This document shows positions 45,080-57,860 of a stretch of DNA of 64,000 nucleotides, one piece after another. The notes below the pieces were generated by a model. It had not been told where the DNA came from. It worked only from the letters and a program-made list of their open reading frames with translations, and made no database searches. Source of the stretch: Aldrovandia affinis (taxonomy: Eukaryota > Chordata > Actinopteri > Notacanthiformes > Halosauridae); the NCBI GenBank assembly GCA_029706075.1, contig JAINUG010000114.1:2108001-2172000 (forward strand), read 5' to 3'. Numbering within the stretch: the first letter of the stretch is position 1; each line of letters begins with the position of its first letter. The translations under genes and the position numbers were made by a program.

Positions 45080-45645
45080 TTTCTGAACACCTGTCTTTCT
45101 GAATGTCTGTCTGTCTGAACGTCTGTCAGCACCTGTCTGTACGTATGTCTGTCTGAATGCATGTCCGTCTGTATGTCTGTCTGAACGCATGTCGGCCTGT
45201 ACGTCTGTCTGAACGTCTGTCAACACCTGTCTAAACGCCCGTCTGTCTGAATGCCTGTCTGAACACCCGTATGTCTGAACGTCTGTCAACACCTGTCTGT
45301 CTGTACGTATGTCTGTCTGAACCCATGTATGTCTGTCTGAACCCATGTCTGTCTGTCTGAACGTGTGTCTGTACATCTGTCTGTCTGTACATCTGTCAAC
45401 ACCTGTCTGAACACCCGTATGTCTGAATGTCTGTCAACACCTGTATGTCTGTACATATGTCTGTCTGAACGCCTGCCTCTCTGTCTGAACGCATGCCTGT
45501 CTGTCTGAACGCATGTCTGTCTGTCTGAGCGCGTGTCTGTACATCTGTCTGTCTGTACGTCTGTCAACACCTGTCTGAACATGTGTCTGTGTGTATGTAT
45601 GTCTGTCTGAATGCCTGTCTGTCTGTACGTGTCTGGTAACCCAGT
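45080..45645 (-). repeat. GTCTGTCTGAACG minisatellite
   Basis: About 560 bp of imperfect units built from GTCTGTCTGAACG and CTGTCTGTACGT words, with higher-order blocks marked by CAACACCTGTCTG at about 90-140 bp spacing. Because the unit lacks stops on the minus strand, it stays open in several frames and gives Arg/Gln/Thr/Asp-rich translations that are not real proteins. It replaces the region where the transposase C-terminus should lie. Confidence 0.9.
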
Positions 45646-45659
45646 ATTTCCTCAGAGAA

Positions 45660-47690
45660 TTAGTTTGAGACAACAATCTCAACAATCTCTTTAAGGTCCA
45701 TCAATATTTCCCATGAGGGCTCATGTTCTGGTATACTGCTGCCAATCATAAGAGGGAGTAATCTTAATAGTGCCCAATTTTCATGGCCATTGCCACCAAT
45801 ACTTCCCTTTGCAAAGTTTGCTTTTGTAATTTTCTGTGGCTTGTTGATCCTGTCAGAATTCCCTTGTATGGGAACGATTTTATGCGGTTATTCAGTTCAT
45901 CAAATGTAATGTATTGTTTTCTAACATAATTCTACAGGGATAACCCCTTCAAAAAAGTCATGTAAAATATCTGGTGGAAATCCAGTAACTGGATGGAAAT
46001 ATGACAGATGCTTACTCAGCACACATTCTGTTTTAACACCATTCACACTTTGCTTATCACTAGCCTCAAGCTCCACCACAAAGGTGTTGTGCTGTTCTTG
46101 AGTTCTTAATTCAAACTCCCTTGTCTCTATAGTTCCAATGTGGTCTCGACTAATCAAACAGAATCTGCAGAACTTATTAACAATGAAAGATTTTTGAAAG
46201 CCTGCAAGGCCGTGGGCCCCAAGGTTATCTGCACAGACACAGAATACTGTACCCTTTACAAACTTATCTAGAACCTCAACAAACACCGCCTCTTGTTCCA
46301 GAGACTGTATATCCTTAATTAGCGGAAAAAAAAACGTATCATACCCAAACAGTTTCACATCAGTACTCTTTCCAAGAGCAGCCAGCTGAATTAGGGGTAG
46401 ACTGGAGCGAAACTTGGCTGGTAAATTGAAAACAACCCAATACACAACAGTGATCTTATGAGTTTTTCTTGATGTGCCTAAGTGGTTACATACTTCAAAG
46501 TCATCTATGTACAGCCTTATAGAAATACCTGTCTCTTGGTCCCCCAAAAGCTTATTGTCTTTGAAGTATTGACCGTCTTGAAAGGATCTGTATTGGCCAG
46601 GTAAATGTTCTTGATTGAATACTATCTTATCTAAAAAATCTGCCCGTCTCAATAAACTCTCTAGAACTTGACTGATTGAAATGTAAACAAAAGCATTTGA
46701 ATGTGCCCTGTCATACAGATATTCAGTTGGCTCAATGATAGGAAAGTGCTCCTTGAAATATAAATTCCTCCTGTGATCAGTGGACAATGCACCCTTTGCT
46801 TCAGTAGTCACAATTAGTGGATTTGTTTTGAATATTGCCTCATTAATTTCCTCAGCAACACAATCATCTATTTCAATATTATGTTTCGTAAGCACCTCGT
46901 TGATTCTTTGAAAAGAATGAAATTTGGAAAATTGCAGAATATCATGAAATTCTTCAACTATTTTCTGGATAGCACGTTTAGAAATATGTAACACGGTTTG
47001 CATGCACAGAAAAAGAGATGCAAGTTTGTGTTCCAGTGTCTGAAAATCTACATCCTCTGCCCTACCATTTTCACATGACTCTTGTGTTAGACCACTTTGT
47101 GATGAAGTCTCTGCCTCAACATAGGCATCTAATGGTTGGTCAATGGCATGAGGTTCACTTTCAGAATTTCCTCTTACAGAAGTTTGAATCTCCTTTAGTG
47201 TATGCTTTTAAATCCGCTCTGCTCTCTTCGGTAGGTGGCTGGAACAAGAAAGAAAAGGCGTGGGAGACCGAGGAGAAAGAAAGCAAAGTAAAGCAAAGTG
47301 AAGTGAAGTAAAAGTAAAACGGGAACTGGAAAGTTTCCGGTTATGGTTTGATAGTTGTTGTATTTAATTTTGTTTATTTGTTTTGAAAACTCCGGTCTGG
47401 TTCTCTGCCCGTGTCGGGATCAGAGAACGTCGAAAAATAAATAATAAAGAATCCGGTCCGAGAATAAAACTCCACCCCTGTTTCCAGACTGCTCTGTTCC
47501 GTACAGGGATTGTCACGTGGCGTGTGACAGTGTGATTTCAGTGCTCCAGGTGTTTTGAAGGTACATGAACAGTCAATGTGGACACAGGGCCAGTGTGCTC
47601 CTCTTCCGTGCCGTAGTCGGTGGTGCCTCAGAAGAACGTCTTGATTGGAGCAAACACATTTGCAGAACTTGCATTGCATTTACTGAAATG
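45660..47690 (-). pseudogene. CMC-type (CACTA-like) transposase with N-terminal C2H2 fingers, damaged
   Basis: N-terminal fingers at 47679-47535 read CKFCKCVCSNQDVLLRHHRL and WPCVHIDCSCTFKTPGALKS. A solo LTR then intervenes. The body (about 47195-45921) reads through MQTVLHISKRAIQKIVEEFH to a catalytic core: YIDDFEVCNHLGTSRKTHK (D168 of the segment starting at 47003), CVCADNLGAHGLAGF (D259), FCRFC (C279, C282), KHLSYFH (H332, H337) and DILHDFFEG (E352). CxxC and HxxxxH between the second D and the E are, as I recall, the mark of CMC transposases. After 45921 the sequence continues in other frames (ITFDELNNRIKSFPYKG; NGHENWALLRLLPLMIG) to a TAA near 45665, and then the minisatellite. The element's CACTG ends fit. 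Inactive copy. Confidence 0.75.
47203..47529 (-). mobile_element. Solo LTR-like repeat TGTCACACGCCACG (copy 2), 327 bp
   Basis: On the minus strand it begins TGTCACACGCCACGTGACAA at 47529 and ends GGATTTAAAAGCA at 47203. GTGTA (47198-47202) and GTGTG (47530-47534) flank it, a 5-bp duplication with one change. It matches copy 1 at 14569 over the first 150 bp. It separates the zinc-finger exon from the catalytic body of the transposase gene. Confidence 0.75.
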
Positions 47691-48800
47691 AAAATGAGCA
47701 AGAGGCAAACAAGTTAGTTGGTTTATATTTAGATTAGAAAACGCATGAAAAAGCAATACATAATTTCAGCTAAAACTACAATAAACATATTCATCAGGAA
47801 AAGGGGCTCAGCTCCTCTACACACACACTCCAGGTGAAGATAAAGTTTTAGTAGTCTGCAAAGGCTCCCATTCTAACCGATTTCCCTCAGTATATTTCAT
47901 ACCAGGCCAATCACAACCGTTTATCTAATATGGGGCTGGTTTGATACGATGACTGACACACGTTTCGTTGCTCTGATTAGTTGTAGGTTTATCCAAATGC
48001 GTCCAGAGCCATTTTAGTCTGCGACCATTGGTAACACCCCTTGGAATTAGAAAATGCACTGAACCTTTCCAGACCCATATTCGCAAGCGAATTTGGGTCT
48101 GGGCGGAGTCAGGCTAGGTCTAACCCACTACACACACCTTCTGTTGGACTAGTAGTGAATGAACTTCAGGATGGGTCTGGACAGGATCATGTCGTGGAAG
48201 GCCAGCTCATCTTCATAGTTGGAGGCCTAGTATACTATTAACCTACTGTATATTATTATAATATTACAATACTAAATCAATTAATTTATGATCAATAGCA
48301 TTAGTCTTGGTCCCTCCAACAACCATGCATTCCACATTTAATGTTAGATGCATGGATAAGAAGCAACTGAACTACTTGCCATTTTATGTGGGAGCTCATT
48401 GCAACAAAATTGCAGGGGCATTTTTGTGGAAGTCCCTTGAGAAACGTTTCTCAATGAATAAACTGCTTTAATTCAGCATTTTCACTGGTCTGTTTCACTA
48501 GTAGTCACACCACTACACACACCTTGAACTAGCCCTAACCCACTAGGTCATCTGACCAGTCGTCTTCCTCAGGCGCAGGAGAACTTGTGAGCTAACGTTA
48601 GTGAGTCGAGTGTTGCTAGCTTGGGCGGTGTCCTGCCCACGTGGGCTACTTTTACTGACCTGACCGTCATTTGCGACTGGATGGCTGACAATGTAGCAAT
48701 GAAATAAGGTATTGAACAAGCTTAACATTTATTTGGGAACACTAGCTGGCTAGCATAACCCGTTTATTGACATTTCATTTTGGCAACTGGTCAGTTGATA
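47691..48800. other. 5' non-coding part of the 9.95-kb element
   Basis: No coding segment is recognised. A near-perfect hairpin lies at 48069-48084/48087-48102 (CCAGACCCATATTCGC, one mismatch, loop AA), and GGGTCTGGACAGGATC at 48173 repeats its outer word. The stretch lies upstream of the minus-strand transposase and could hold its promoter. Confidence 0.4.
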
Positions 48801-50231
<1,431 letters not shown>

Positions 50232-50233
50232 TA

Positions 50234-50884
50234 TGTTGCACCACAAGCAGAACAGTAACTTAGCATTCATAGCTAGCTGGTTGCTATTGAAGTCAAGCCT
50301 AGCATTCATTTTGGTTGCGACGGCTCAATGGAAGCTGCCCAGCACTCAGATAACGTTAGAGCAGAACGTGGTTCAAAAATGCGCTTGTTTTAGTTACTTA
50401 GCCTAACGCACACTTTCATTCATTCATTTACTACCTAACGTTAGCAAATGTCTCATTAAGCATACTTGTGAATAACATCTAGAGCAAAAACAGCCTCTCT
50501 AAAACTATTTCTATTAATAAATAGTAAATACTCACCTTAGGTTTAGTTCAATATATTTTCAAACAAGGCGGGATGGCAAGCGGGGAAAAGCAAGATGGTG
50601 GATGAAAACCCCTGCAAATTCTGTCTGGAAACCTTGTTGTAACCAAGGCATTGAAATGAGCATGCGCAAAGTAGTTGGCCAGGCCCCAATTGGAGTCTGA
50701 CTGAAATAAGTGCATTTTGCCAACAGTATTGTTGAAGTGAGCCCAACTTTTCACCAAAAAAACTCAATACAGTCAGTCGGAGCAAATAATTTCATATAGT
50801 TGACATGGCTAATTAATATTTTTTGTTCAGCATACTCAACAATCACATTAAGGCCAGCAATTTCAAGTTTTCATTTTTACAGTG
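50234..50884. other. Right terminal region of the 9.95-kb element
   Basis: Non-coding. It includes a GC-richer block at 50560-50700 and runs to the inverted terminus TTTTCATTTTTACAGTG at 50868-50884. As the region upstream of two minus-strand genes, it is the likely promoter area, but no motif proves this. Confidence 0.4.
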
Positions 50885-50886
50885 AG

Positions 50887-51770
50887 AGAAAATCTGGTTA
50901 AACATAATAAAAATCTACGCCCCAACAAATGAAATGGAGGAGGAAGCTATAGGTTGCAGAGCATTCTCGACAAGCTTAAAGACAGGGACATAACCATTCT
51001 CATGGGTGACTTACATGCTAATTTTGGAGCTAACATCGGCTATGAGGAAGTCATGGGGAGGTTTGGTGTTGGTCAAATGTATGAAAACGGCAAGATTTTT
51101 GCAGACTTGTGTGCAGAAAACCTACTGGTGATTGGAGAGAGCATTTCCCTCATAAAAGAATCCACAAGGCAACTTGGATCTCACCAGATAAATGGACCGA
51201 GAACCACATCTGTATTGGAAAGAAGCTCAGATGGTCACTACAAGATGTCCGGGCCCAGAGAGGAGCAGACACAGCCTCAGATCACCACCTAGTCCTGGCC
51301 AGATTGAAGATGAAGCTGAAGAAGCGTTGGGCAAAGAAGGACTCCAGAACACGCTACAATGTGGAATTCCTAAATGAAAAGAAGACCACCGAACAGTTCC
51401 ACCTCACCTTAGCCAATAGGTATCAAGCCCTACAGGACTTGCAAGAGGATGGATCCTCCGACCTTCAAGGAGTGGCAACAAGTAAAGGAAACCTGGACCA
51501 CAATGTGCAAGGAGGTTCTAAGAAAGAAAAAGACCAAAGAGAAGGAATGGATCTCTGCAGAGACACTGAGAAAAGTGCAAGGAATGCAAAAGGAAGGAAT
51601 TAAAAGGGGCTCTGAACAACAGCTGAACCAGGGGGGCTTCCCAAAAAAGAGATCTTGGGGACTGTAGAAACTACAGGGGAATAACACTACTATCAGTGCC
51701 TGGCAAAGTTCTCAACAGAATAATCCTGGAGAGACTAAGATCTGTGTTTTGTATTGCACTCTCCAAGGTA
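50887..51770 (+). pseudogene. APE-type LINE: second half of the endonuclease and RT start
   Basis: This continues the domain that stops at 40932. It reads IYAPTNEMEEEA (about 50916), DITILMGDLHANFGANIGYE (50985-51044; usual GDFNAK changed to GDLHAN), FPHKRIHKATWISPDKWTEN and SDHHLVLARLKMKLKKRWAK (51278-51337), then a linker with KEWISAETLRKVQGM. After a deletion it reads NYRGITLLSVPGKVLNRIIL (about 51675), the beginning of the RT. It ends near 51750. Frameshifts and lost segments make it inactive. Joining the halves across the transposon restores the usual domain order. Confidence 0.85.
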
Positions 51771-52099
51771 GCTGTATGCTTTATCCCAGTGAGCATGTCT
51801 TTATATATATTTTCCAGTAGAGAGAGAAGACATTCAATATACAAAACAAGATTTTTACAATGTGGATTGCTTCACCTGTTGTTCTATTGGTGTTAATATT
51901 CTATTTTAACATTATGGCATCTTTTCTTTACATCATATACTATTTGTTTTGTTATGGCTAATTCCTTTTTTTGTGATGCCACTCCAAATGCTTCTCCTCT
52001 TCATTGATATTGTATTCACATGCTGTAACACGGCATTGTGATGCTACACTTCATTGACCATTACTTCTATTTCCTTTTTAAAGAATTTGTGTCAGATTT
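51771..52099. other. Unassigned non-coding DNA
   Basis: A/T-rich interval between the LINE and a SINE. No feature is recognised. Confidence 0.35.
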
Positions 52100-52455
52100 T
52101 ATCCCATTTTCTCCCAATTTGGTAGCTAATTACACCCGCTATTTTTAAGTCAATCCCCCCCCTTGTAATGTGAGTTCGCTGCCGTGGCCCTGTGACCGGT
52201 AGTGATGAAGGCAAAGTATCGTTTCCCCGAGACGGCACTCGTCAGGCTGTCGACCGTAACCTGGTACTCCAGAGCCACTCATGTGCGCAGTGAACATCCT
52301 GTCGGCTTCCCTCCCCCCTCCCTGGGGTGGACAGCCAATTGCCACCCCTGGTGGCACTCCCGGCCAGAGCCGACTCTGGCACAATGGGGAATCGAACCCC
52401 AGTCGCCGTGGCCAGCGTCGAATGTTGTAACCACTGGACCATGCCGGAGACCATT
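52100..52455 (-). mobile_element. tRNA-derived SINE with well-preserved tRNA-like head
   Basis: On the minus strand, from about 52450, TGGTCCAGTGGTTACAAC is a clear A box and GGGGTTCGATTCCCC a perfect T-arm with B box. A 7-nt loop CTGGCCA between CGACG and CGGCG resembles an anticodon arm. The body runs down to TTGGGAGAAAATGGGATAAA at about 52120, a tail word shared with 57590-57640. It is a SINE, not a tRNA gene, because unrelated body sequence follows and the acceptor stem is imperfect. Confidence 0.8.
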
Positions 52456-52713
52456 ACATTTCCTGATTTGTAAATGTTCTTTATCTTGTTGACCCCTTGC
52501 TGCTCTGTATCCATTTCTTGAGGCTTTGGGATCTGGACGTGTAAGCATGCTATATTGTTTCGGATGAGCGCGTTTCATTTCTTTGATTGCATAATTAGAA
52601 CCTGTCCTTGTAAATTGATCATTAATGTGTCGTATCTGCCATTGCAAAAAAGCTGCAATATAGCAACTGTTGTTGCGCTGCGACTATTTCCTTGGTAAAT
52701 CTGGCTCTCAGTG
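52456..52713. repeat. Right end of the AGGGCCAGATTT-type element
   Basis: CCTTGGTAAATCTGGCTCT at 52692-52710 is the inverted partner of 40135. The adjoining text GCAATATAGCAACTGTTGTTG shares the GCAA/TTGC style of the left end. The family is uncertain; Harbinger-like is a guess. Confidence 0.4.
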
Positions 52714-55700
52714 TGTTGCAATCAAGCCAGCAAGTTCATATCTCTAACTTGATGACATGAAGATGCAGATTGACCTCATACCCAGAAACAAACATGGGAT
52801 TCCTTGATGTTATCACTGACAGGTTTTATTACTCCTTGAATGAACACCAGGGCACATAGGTATGTGTTTTTAGCTAGTATTGCATTTTTAATCAACTGAC
52901 AATATCAATTGAACATCTTAATCCCAAGTAAGGAATAGTTGTTGTCACGAGATTGCTTTGCCTTTGCCTTAAGAATTTGCCAATTGAATTGGTAATTGGC
53001 ACCCAATTAAATAATTATTTCATAAATGTAATCAAATAAATATATTTTTCATTTAAGAAAGTGAGGGGTTTTAACATGCGATACCATATGTGTTCAGTAT
53101 TCAGTGCTGAACATTAAACAAGGGTATTTGACTGTGAAGGCTACTGGATTTATTAAATATACATTTTCATTCAATTCTAACTTGCCCGACAATCATAAAA
53201 TACAGAAAATTACCATCTGGGCGAGGTTTGTTTCAGTCTTGTTTGTGCGCCGGCCACAAATATGACAAAATTCTTATCCTGCACCCCACCAATGTAAATA
53301 AGTACAAAGTAACACAATCAGTATCAAGTATGGAAATCACATTTGTATAATGTGCCAGTTGGGATACTGTTATTACAGTCAATTATTTGTGTAGACATTT
53401 TAAAAATCAAGGCGGTTCACAAAGCATGTGTCTTTCAGAACATGAGACATTCATCTGTGGTAGTATGGCTTGAAATTATATTATCAATGACTACAAATTA
53501 ACTGTCCTTTCATTTTAACAATCGGAATGAGGAACAGAAAAAATGAAAAACGAGCCATGGTGAAAGATGACAGTGGCTGTGAGCACACTGGAATTATTCA
53601 AATGAATAAGAAATCATATCTCAGATTTTGGCAAATTGATACATCCATGAATAATTCTACCCAATTTATCTTTAATGATCTAAGTTTTTTTGTGATTGAT
53701 ACTGTCCTCTGAAAAATGAACAGTACCCTCCTTGCAGTTTGTCACCAGGATTTGGGACCCTTTCCTTTTAACTGAACTGGTTAACTGTGAGCCCATCTCA
53801 AATGTGAGCCTCATGGTGTGAACAAAACATACATCTTGACAAAAAAAGCATGCCAACTGTCATGTGACCGTTATTAGATCAGATCAGAGATGCATACAAA
53901 CAGGGGCCATTTGTTGTCTGACAGGTCATGTTTCATTGATGTGATGCACAGTGTACCCAGACCTCATCCCCTGCGCTTCGGGGTTCAGCGTCTGTTTCTC
54001 TTTATCTACGCAGATTGCTTTTTTTCTGAAGTCCTTGGGGGCTCAGATGAACTATTTGGTACTGGTCAGACCCATTTCTTCCAGAGAGTGGCATGTTGTA
54101 TTAGTGCCAGTTGTATTAGGTTTTTTTCAAAGGTATTTATTTATCTGGCCATTTTTATTTGAGCTCTAATGATCCCCTGAGGGTGTGCCGCAGATGAAAG
54201 CAAATGGTGAGATACTGCTTTTCCCCTCTATTTCTAAAACTTGTGTGTCTGTTTGAGCTCACTCGGTTGTTGTCTGGTTTGCTTTCAAGTCAAACAATGG
54301 TGTTTGGGAAAATGTGGGTGATAGTTAGGGAAGGGATGGGGTGGGAGGAGTGTTCAAACTGCTATGGCTGTTTGTATTTAGCTTTGTGATATGGATTTAA
54401 GAAAATGTCCATTGACCACTGAACTTTCTTAAATTGGCCGCCCAAGGTTTATCTTTATTGTATATTCTGTGATTAAGTGAACAAAATATGTGTCAAAATT
54501 TGCATTCAGAAACTAGCAGTTGTTCAGTTTTACAACTGAATCTGATGGCACATTGTGGTCATAGCTGTTTTTCTCATTGGCTAGAACAGAATAAATGTGC
54601 CACAGCCACAGATTTATTATATGACGAGGTGAGTGGTTTTGGATGTACAGGTAGGAAAGAAAAATGTTTAGGGCACGGAGAGGAAGTCATCAGGGTTTGC
54701 TCTGCTAATACACCTTGCCCCACCCCCCAGCTCTCCCCAGTATGTAGTCTGCAACAGATGTGGAACATCAAGATGGGATTTTACTAATGTGAGCAAGGCC
54801 AAGGGGAGAAGTACATACTTTAAAAAAGAGAGAAAAAGGAAAACTATTACAAATATTAATAATAAATGCACACATTGAGAAGAATTGTATATAACCGTTT
54901 GCCCATTTCAGCAAACTGAATGCAGCATCTGTACTAAATTATTTAATAGAATTACAGTTTACAGTTTCCTTTCAAGCATGGATGGTTAAAGGTAAATAAC
55001 AGCAGGGTTTATTTGTTATATCTAAAGGCATTTTAACACTTGGTATTGTAAATCGCTTTGTTAAAAATAGACAGTAGCCAAAGGCTGTGTAAAAGGGATA
55101 CTTCCATTTGTTTGTTTATAAATCTTTCAATGGTTGTAGTACTGGCTGTCTGGCTGCAGTGCTGCAGGTCACTGGAATCTCACTTTTCATAAGACGCTGG
55201 TGAGGCACTGGTGTTACAAGTAGGTGGCTTAATTTTGTTAAATAAAGTTGGTACAAAATATATTGATGTGATCTTGTATGCAATCTTTTGCAGTCTGCTA
55301 CCTCCACAAAAATATTTTTTTGTGAAAAATGCTCAAAATGGTTCTAGTGCTACTGTATGTGAAAGCATCAAACTTTAACCTTCAGCATAAGATACCTCCT
55401 TAATAAAGTACTACCTAAAAAGTAGCATCACCTCAAAATAACATTAGCATTAGTCAGCTAATGGTGAGAAGAATATGTTTATTTATATGTTATAGCCTAC
55501 AAGCTGGAAAATTTCACTGGCTGGTAAGCAACATTTGATGAACCTGGGATGTGCACCAGGGAGGCAGGTGTTTGCTCATACCTGCTTTTTTCCTAGCTGT
55601 AAATAAAATTGCATCTGTTTTCCCCTTGTTTACATACCCAAAGGTACAGCAGTTAGTTTTAATAATTTTTTCACAAAAAAACATTTCACTCAAGTGTCAC

Positions 55701-57589
55701 TCTCATTCCCTTTATTAAGCAGGAAGGGAATTGTTCCAAAGGAGCCATCCAGCAGCCAGAGACAGATGCTCTGATGCCACCTGCAAAGCCTGCAGAGTGG
55801 GTCTACACTTATCATTAGTCAATTGCAATGGCCAAATGATCCTCCTTCCAGGAGCCTGTTTGGTGTTATTTTATATACAGGCTTTCATGTATGGATAGAG
55901 AATGAGAATGAGTAAACAAACATCAAATGTGGTGAAGGATAAACACATCAGTTTTATGTAACTGTTCATGTATTAGTAAGACTAGTTATTTTTTAATTTT
56001 TACTCAAATTCAGAGGGACTGCGTTCATCTAGGTGACAGATACTGCCTCCCAAATGATCCAATGGTCAGATGGGAGATCATGCAGGGCCAGACGGGAGGG
56101 GAAGTGAAGATAGATAGCTAAGGTTACTATGCTCCAAAACAGAGTATGGATTAACAGTGTATAGGAATCAATGCAAGCAGAAACACAGGTTTGCCTAGAG
56201 AGACATTGTCATGTAATCATAAAGCTATTGACAACTAAAATTAACCAGGTAGCTAGGTAAAGTTAGGTAATATTAGCTAGCTAGCCAGCTAACATTGGCT
56301 AAATCTAGCTAGCTAGCCAGTTAGTCTATGATGGAGTGTTTTGTCTCATGCAAGTTAGTAGCTAAGTTCATAACGTTAGCTGTAACATGACAACATAACA
56401 TTTCAGACAAACTTGTACTTTTTTTTTAAATTGAGTAATATAAATGTAGCTTTCCTGTTATTTCAATATAGTAATGCTAACCAACATTGTTAATAAATAT
56501 ATGTATCAACGGCTCAGTGCAGCATTATGGCTCATTTCCTTCTCAGCTTGATCTAGCTAGCTTCATAGCTATTTCCTTAGAGGCCCTCCCATCTCCCTCT
56601 CCCCTCCCATTATTTGTTGTGGTTTTAACTGCTGTTGCTGCAGATTTAACAGAAAACCTAATTAATTGTACTTTTTATTCATACCCTTTCAACAGATAAT
56701 ATTCATGCACAATCAATTACGATTTTGAAATAACTTGAAATGCCTGATTGTTAAAGTATGAATGAGCTATGAATTATAGCATTTAAAACTGAGAATACGT
56801 GGGAGTAGCCAGCATTGTGATGCTTTGTCTCTGAAAAAAGGGCAATATAAGTTTTGCGGAAAGAAACACAATTTAGTGTAATAAAACTTGGGAAAATGCT
56901 ACTATGCATGTGTGTACACAAATAGCAGGTGTTCGGAATGGATTTGTGGTGTTTATGTCAATATTATGTCATGTTACTTTAAGTGACAGGTAGAACTGTG
57001 TGAGTGAGAAGCATAGGTTCAGCTCACAAGCTATACTACCAACCAAAGTCTAACGAGTTATTTCAAATAGCAATTTATGGAGATCATACATCTGACTAAC
57101 ATGGTTAGTAACAGGGGAAGTTAAAGAGGGTTAAAAGAAAGAAACCAAGTGAACGAGGCTACTCTGTTAGAGTTGATACTGTCAACTTAGCTACAACAAG
57201 TTAAAGCCACATTTGTCTATGCAGGAATTAATTCCTATGTAAGAATTAAACTGTTAGGTTATTTCTACCAAAATGTCTAGCTAGTTACGATACAAGGCAG
57301 ACACTAGCACAGCTTCTAGTTGTTTAGTTGTGTGGAAAGAGAGCAAGTAGAGTAAGAGATAGCTCTTAGGGGAGGTTAGTTCTCACCTTGCAATTGGCTT
57401 ACAGCTTTGAAACTGGCATTAGGAGATTTCCATTCAGACTGTTACGTGAGGATATTACTTTTCCTGTTTAACATTAATTTTAACTAATCACTATTGACCA
57501 CAGACTGTGTACCTACAGAATATAGTTGGTAATAGTATGTAATTCAGACAGGAAGTATGTTGGTATATTAATACTTTTTGTTTCAGATT
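52714..57589. other. Unassigned non-coding DNA, 4.9 kb
   Basis: I found no protein-coding segment with family likeness. CTAGCTAG-rich words occur at 56270-56325. The block 55690-55880 is unique-looking, balanced in composition and free of simple repeats, so it is a candidate conserved non-coding element. No terminal repeats were found. Confidence 0.35.
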
Positions 57590-57860
57590 TTTTCCAGTTT
57601 TTCTCCCAATTTAGTGGCCAATTATACCTTCTATTTATTTCACTTGAGCTTTACCCTCCCCACAGCCAAATGGCGTCCCCGGCCAGGGTCCACCGTCTCG
57701 TCTCTCAGGAGGTATTTGTGAAGAGTCGAAATACTAATAGACCAAATTAGCTAATTCTGCTTACACAAATCTCCCACTGATTTGTAGAGCCGTCTTCGGG
57801 AAGCGCTTCTGCTGGCTCACTTCTCCTTTTCCCCTTCCCCTGATTGGGGCGGCTCTCCAA
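57590..57860 (-). repeat. SINE-like segment related to 52100-52455
   Basis: TTTTTCTCCCAATTTAGTGGCCAATTA matches the tail side of the SINE at 52110 (TTTTCTCCCAATTTGGTAGCTAATTA), and GGCGTCCCCGGCCAGGGTCC fits its body style. The tRNA-like head is not clear here. Confidence 0.5.

Noticed and set aside
45080..45645. CRISPR-like array
   Set aside because: Units are contiguous and drifted, without unique spacers, and the genome is eukaryotic.
45074..45685. Several long minus-strand frames with Arg/Gln/Thr/Asp repeats
   Set aside because: They are the GTCTGTCTGAACG minisatellite read in different frames; the same stretch is open in more than one frame, which argues against a protein.
52380..52450. 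A genuine tRNA gene
   Set aside because: A tRNA-like head is present, but the acceptor stem is imperfect and it continues into a SINE body shared with 57590.
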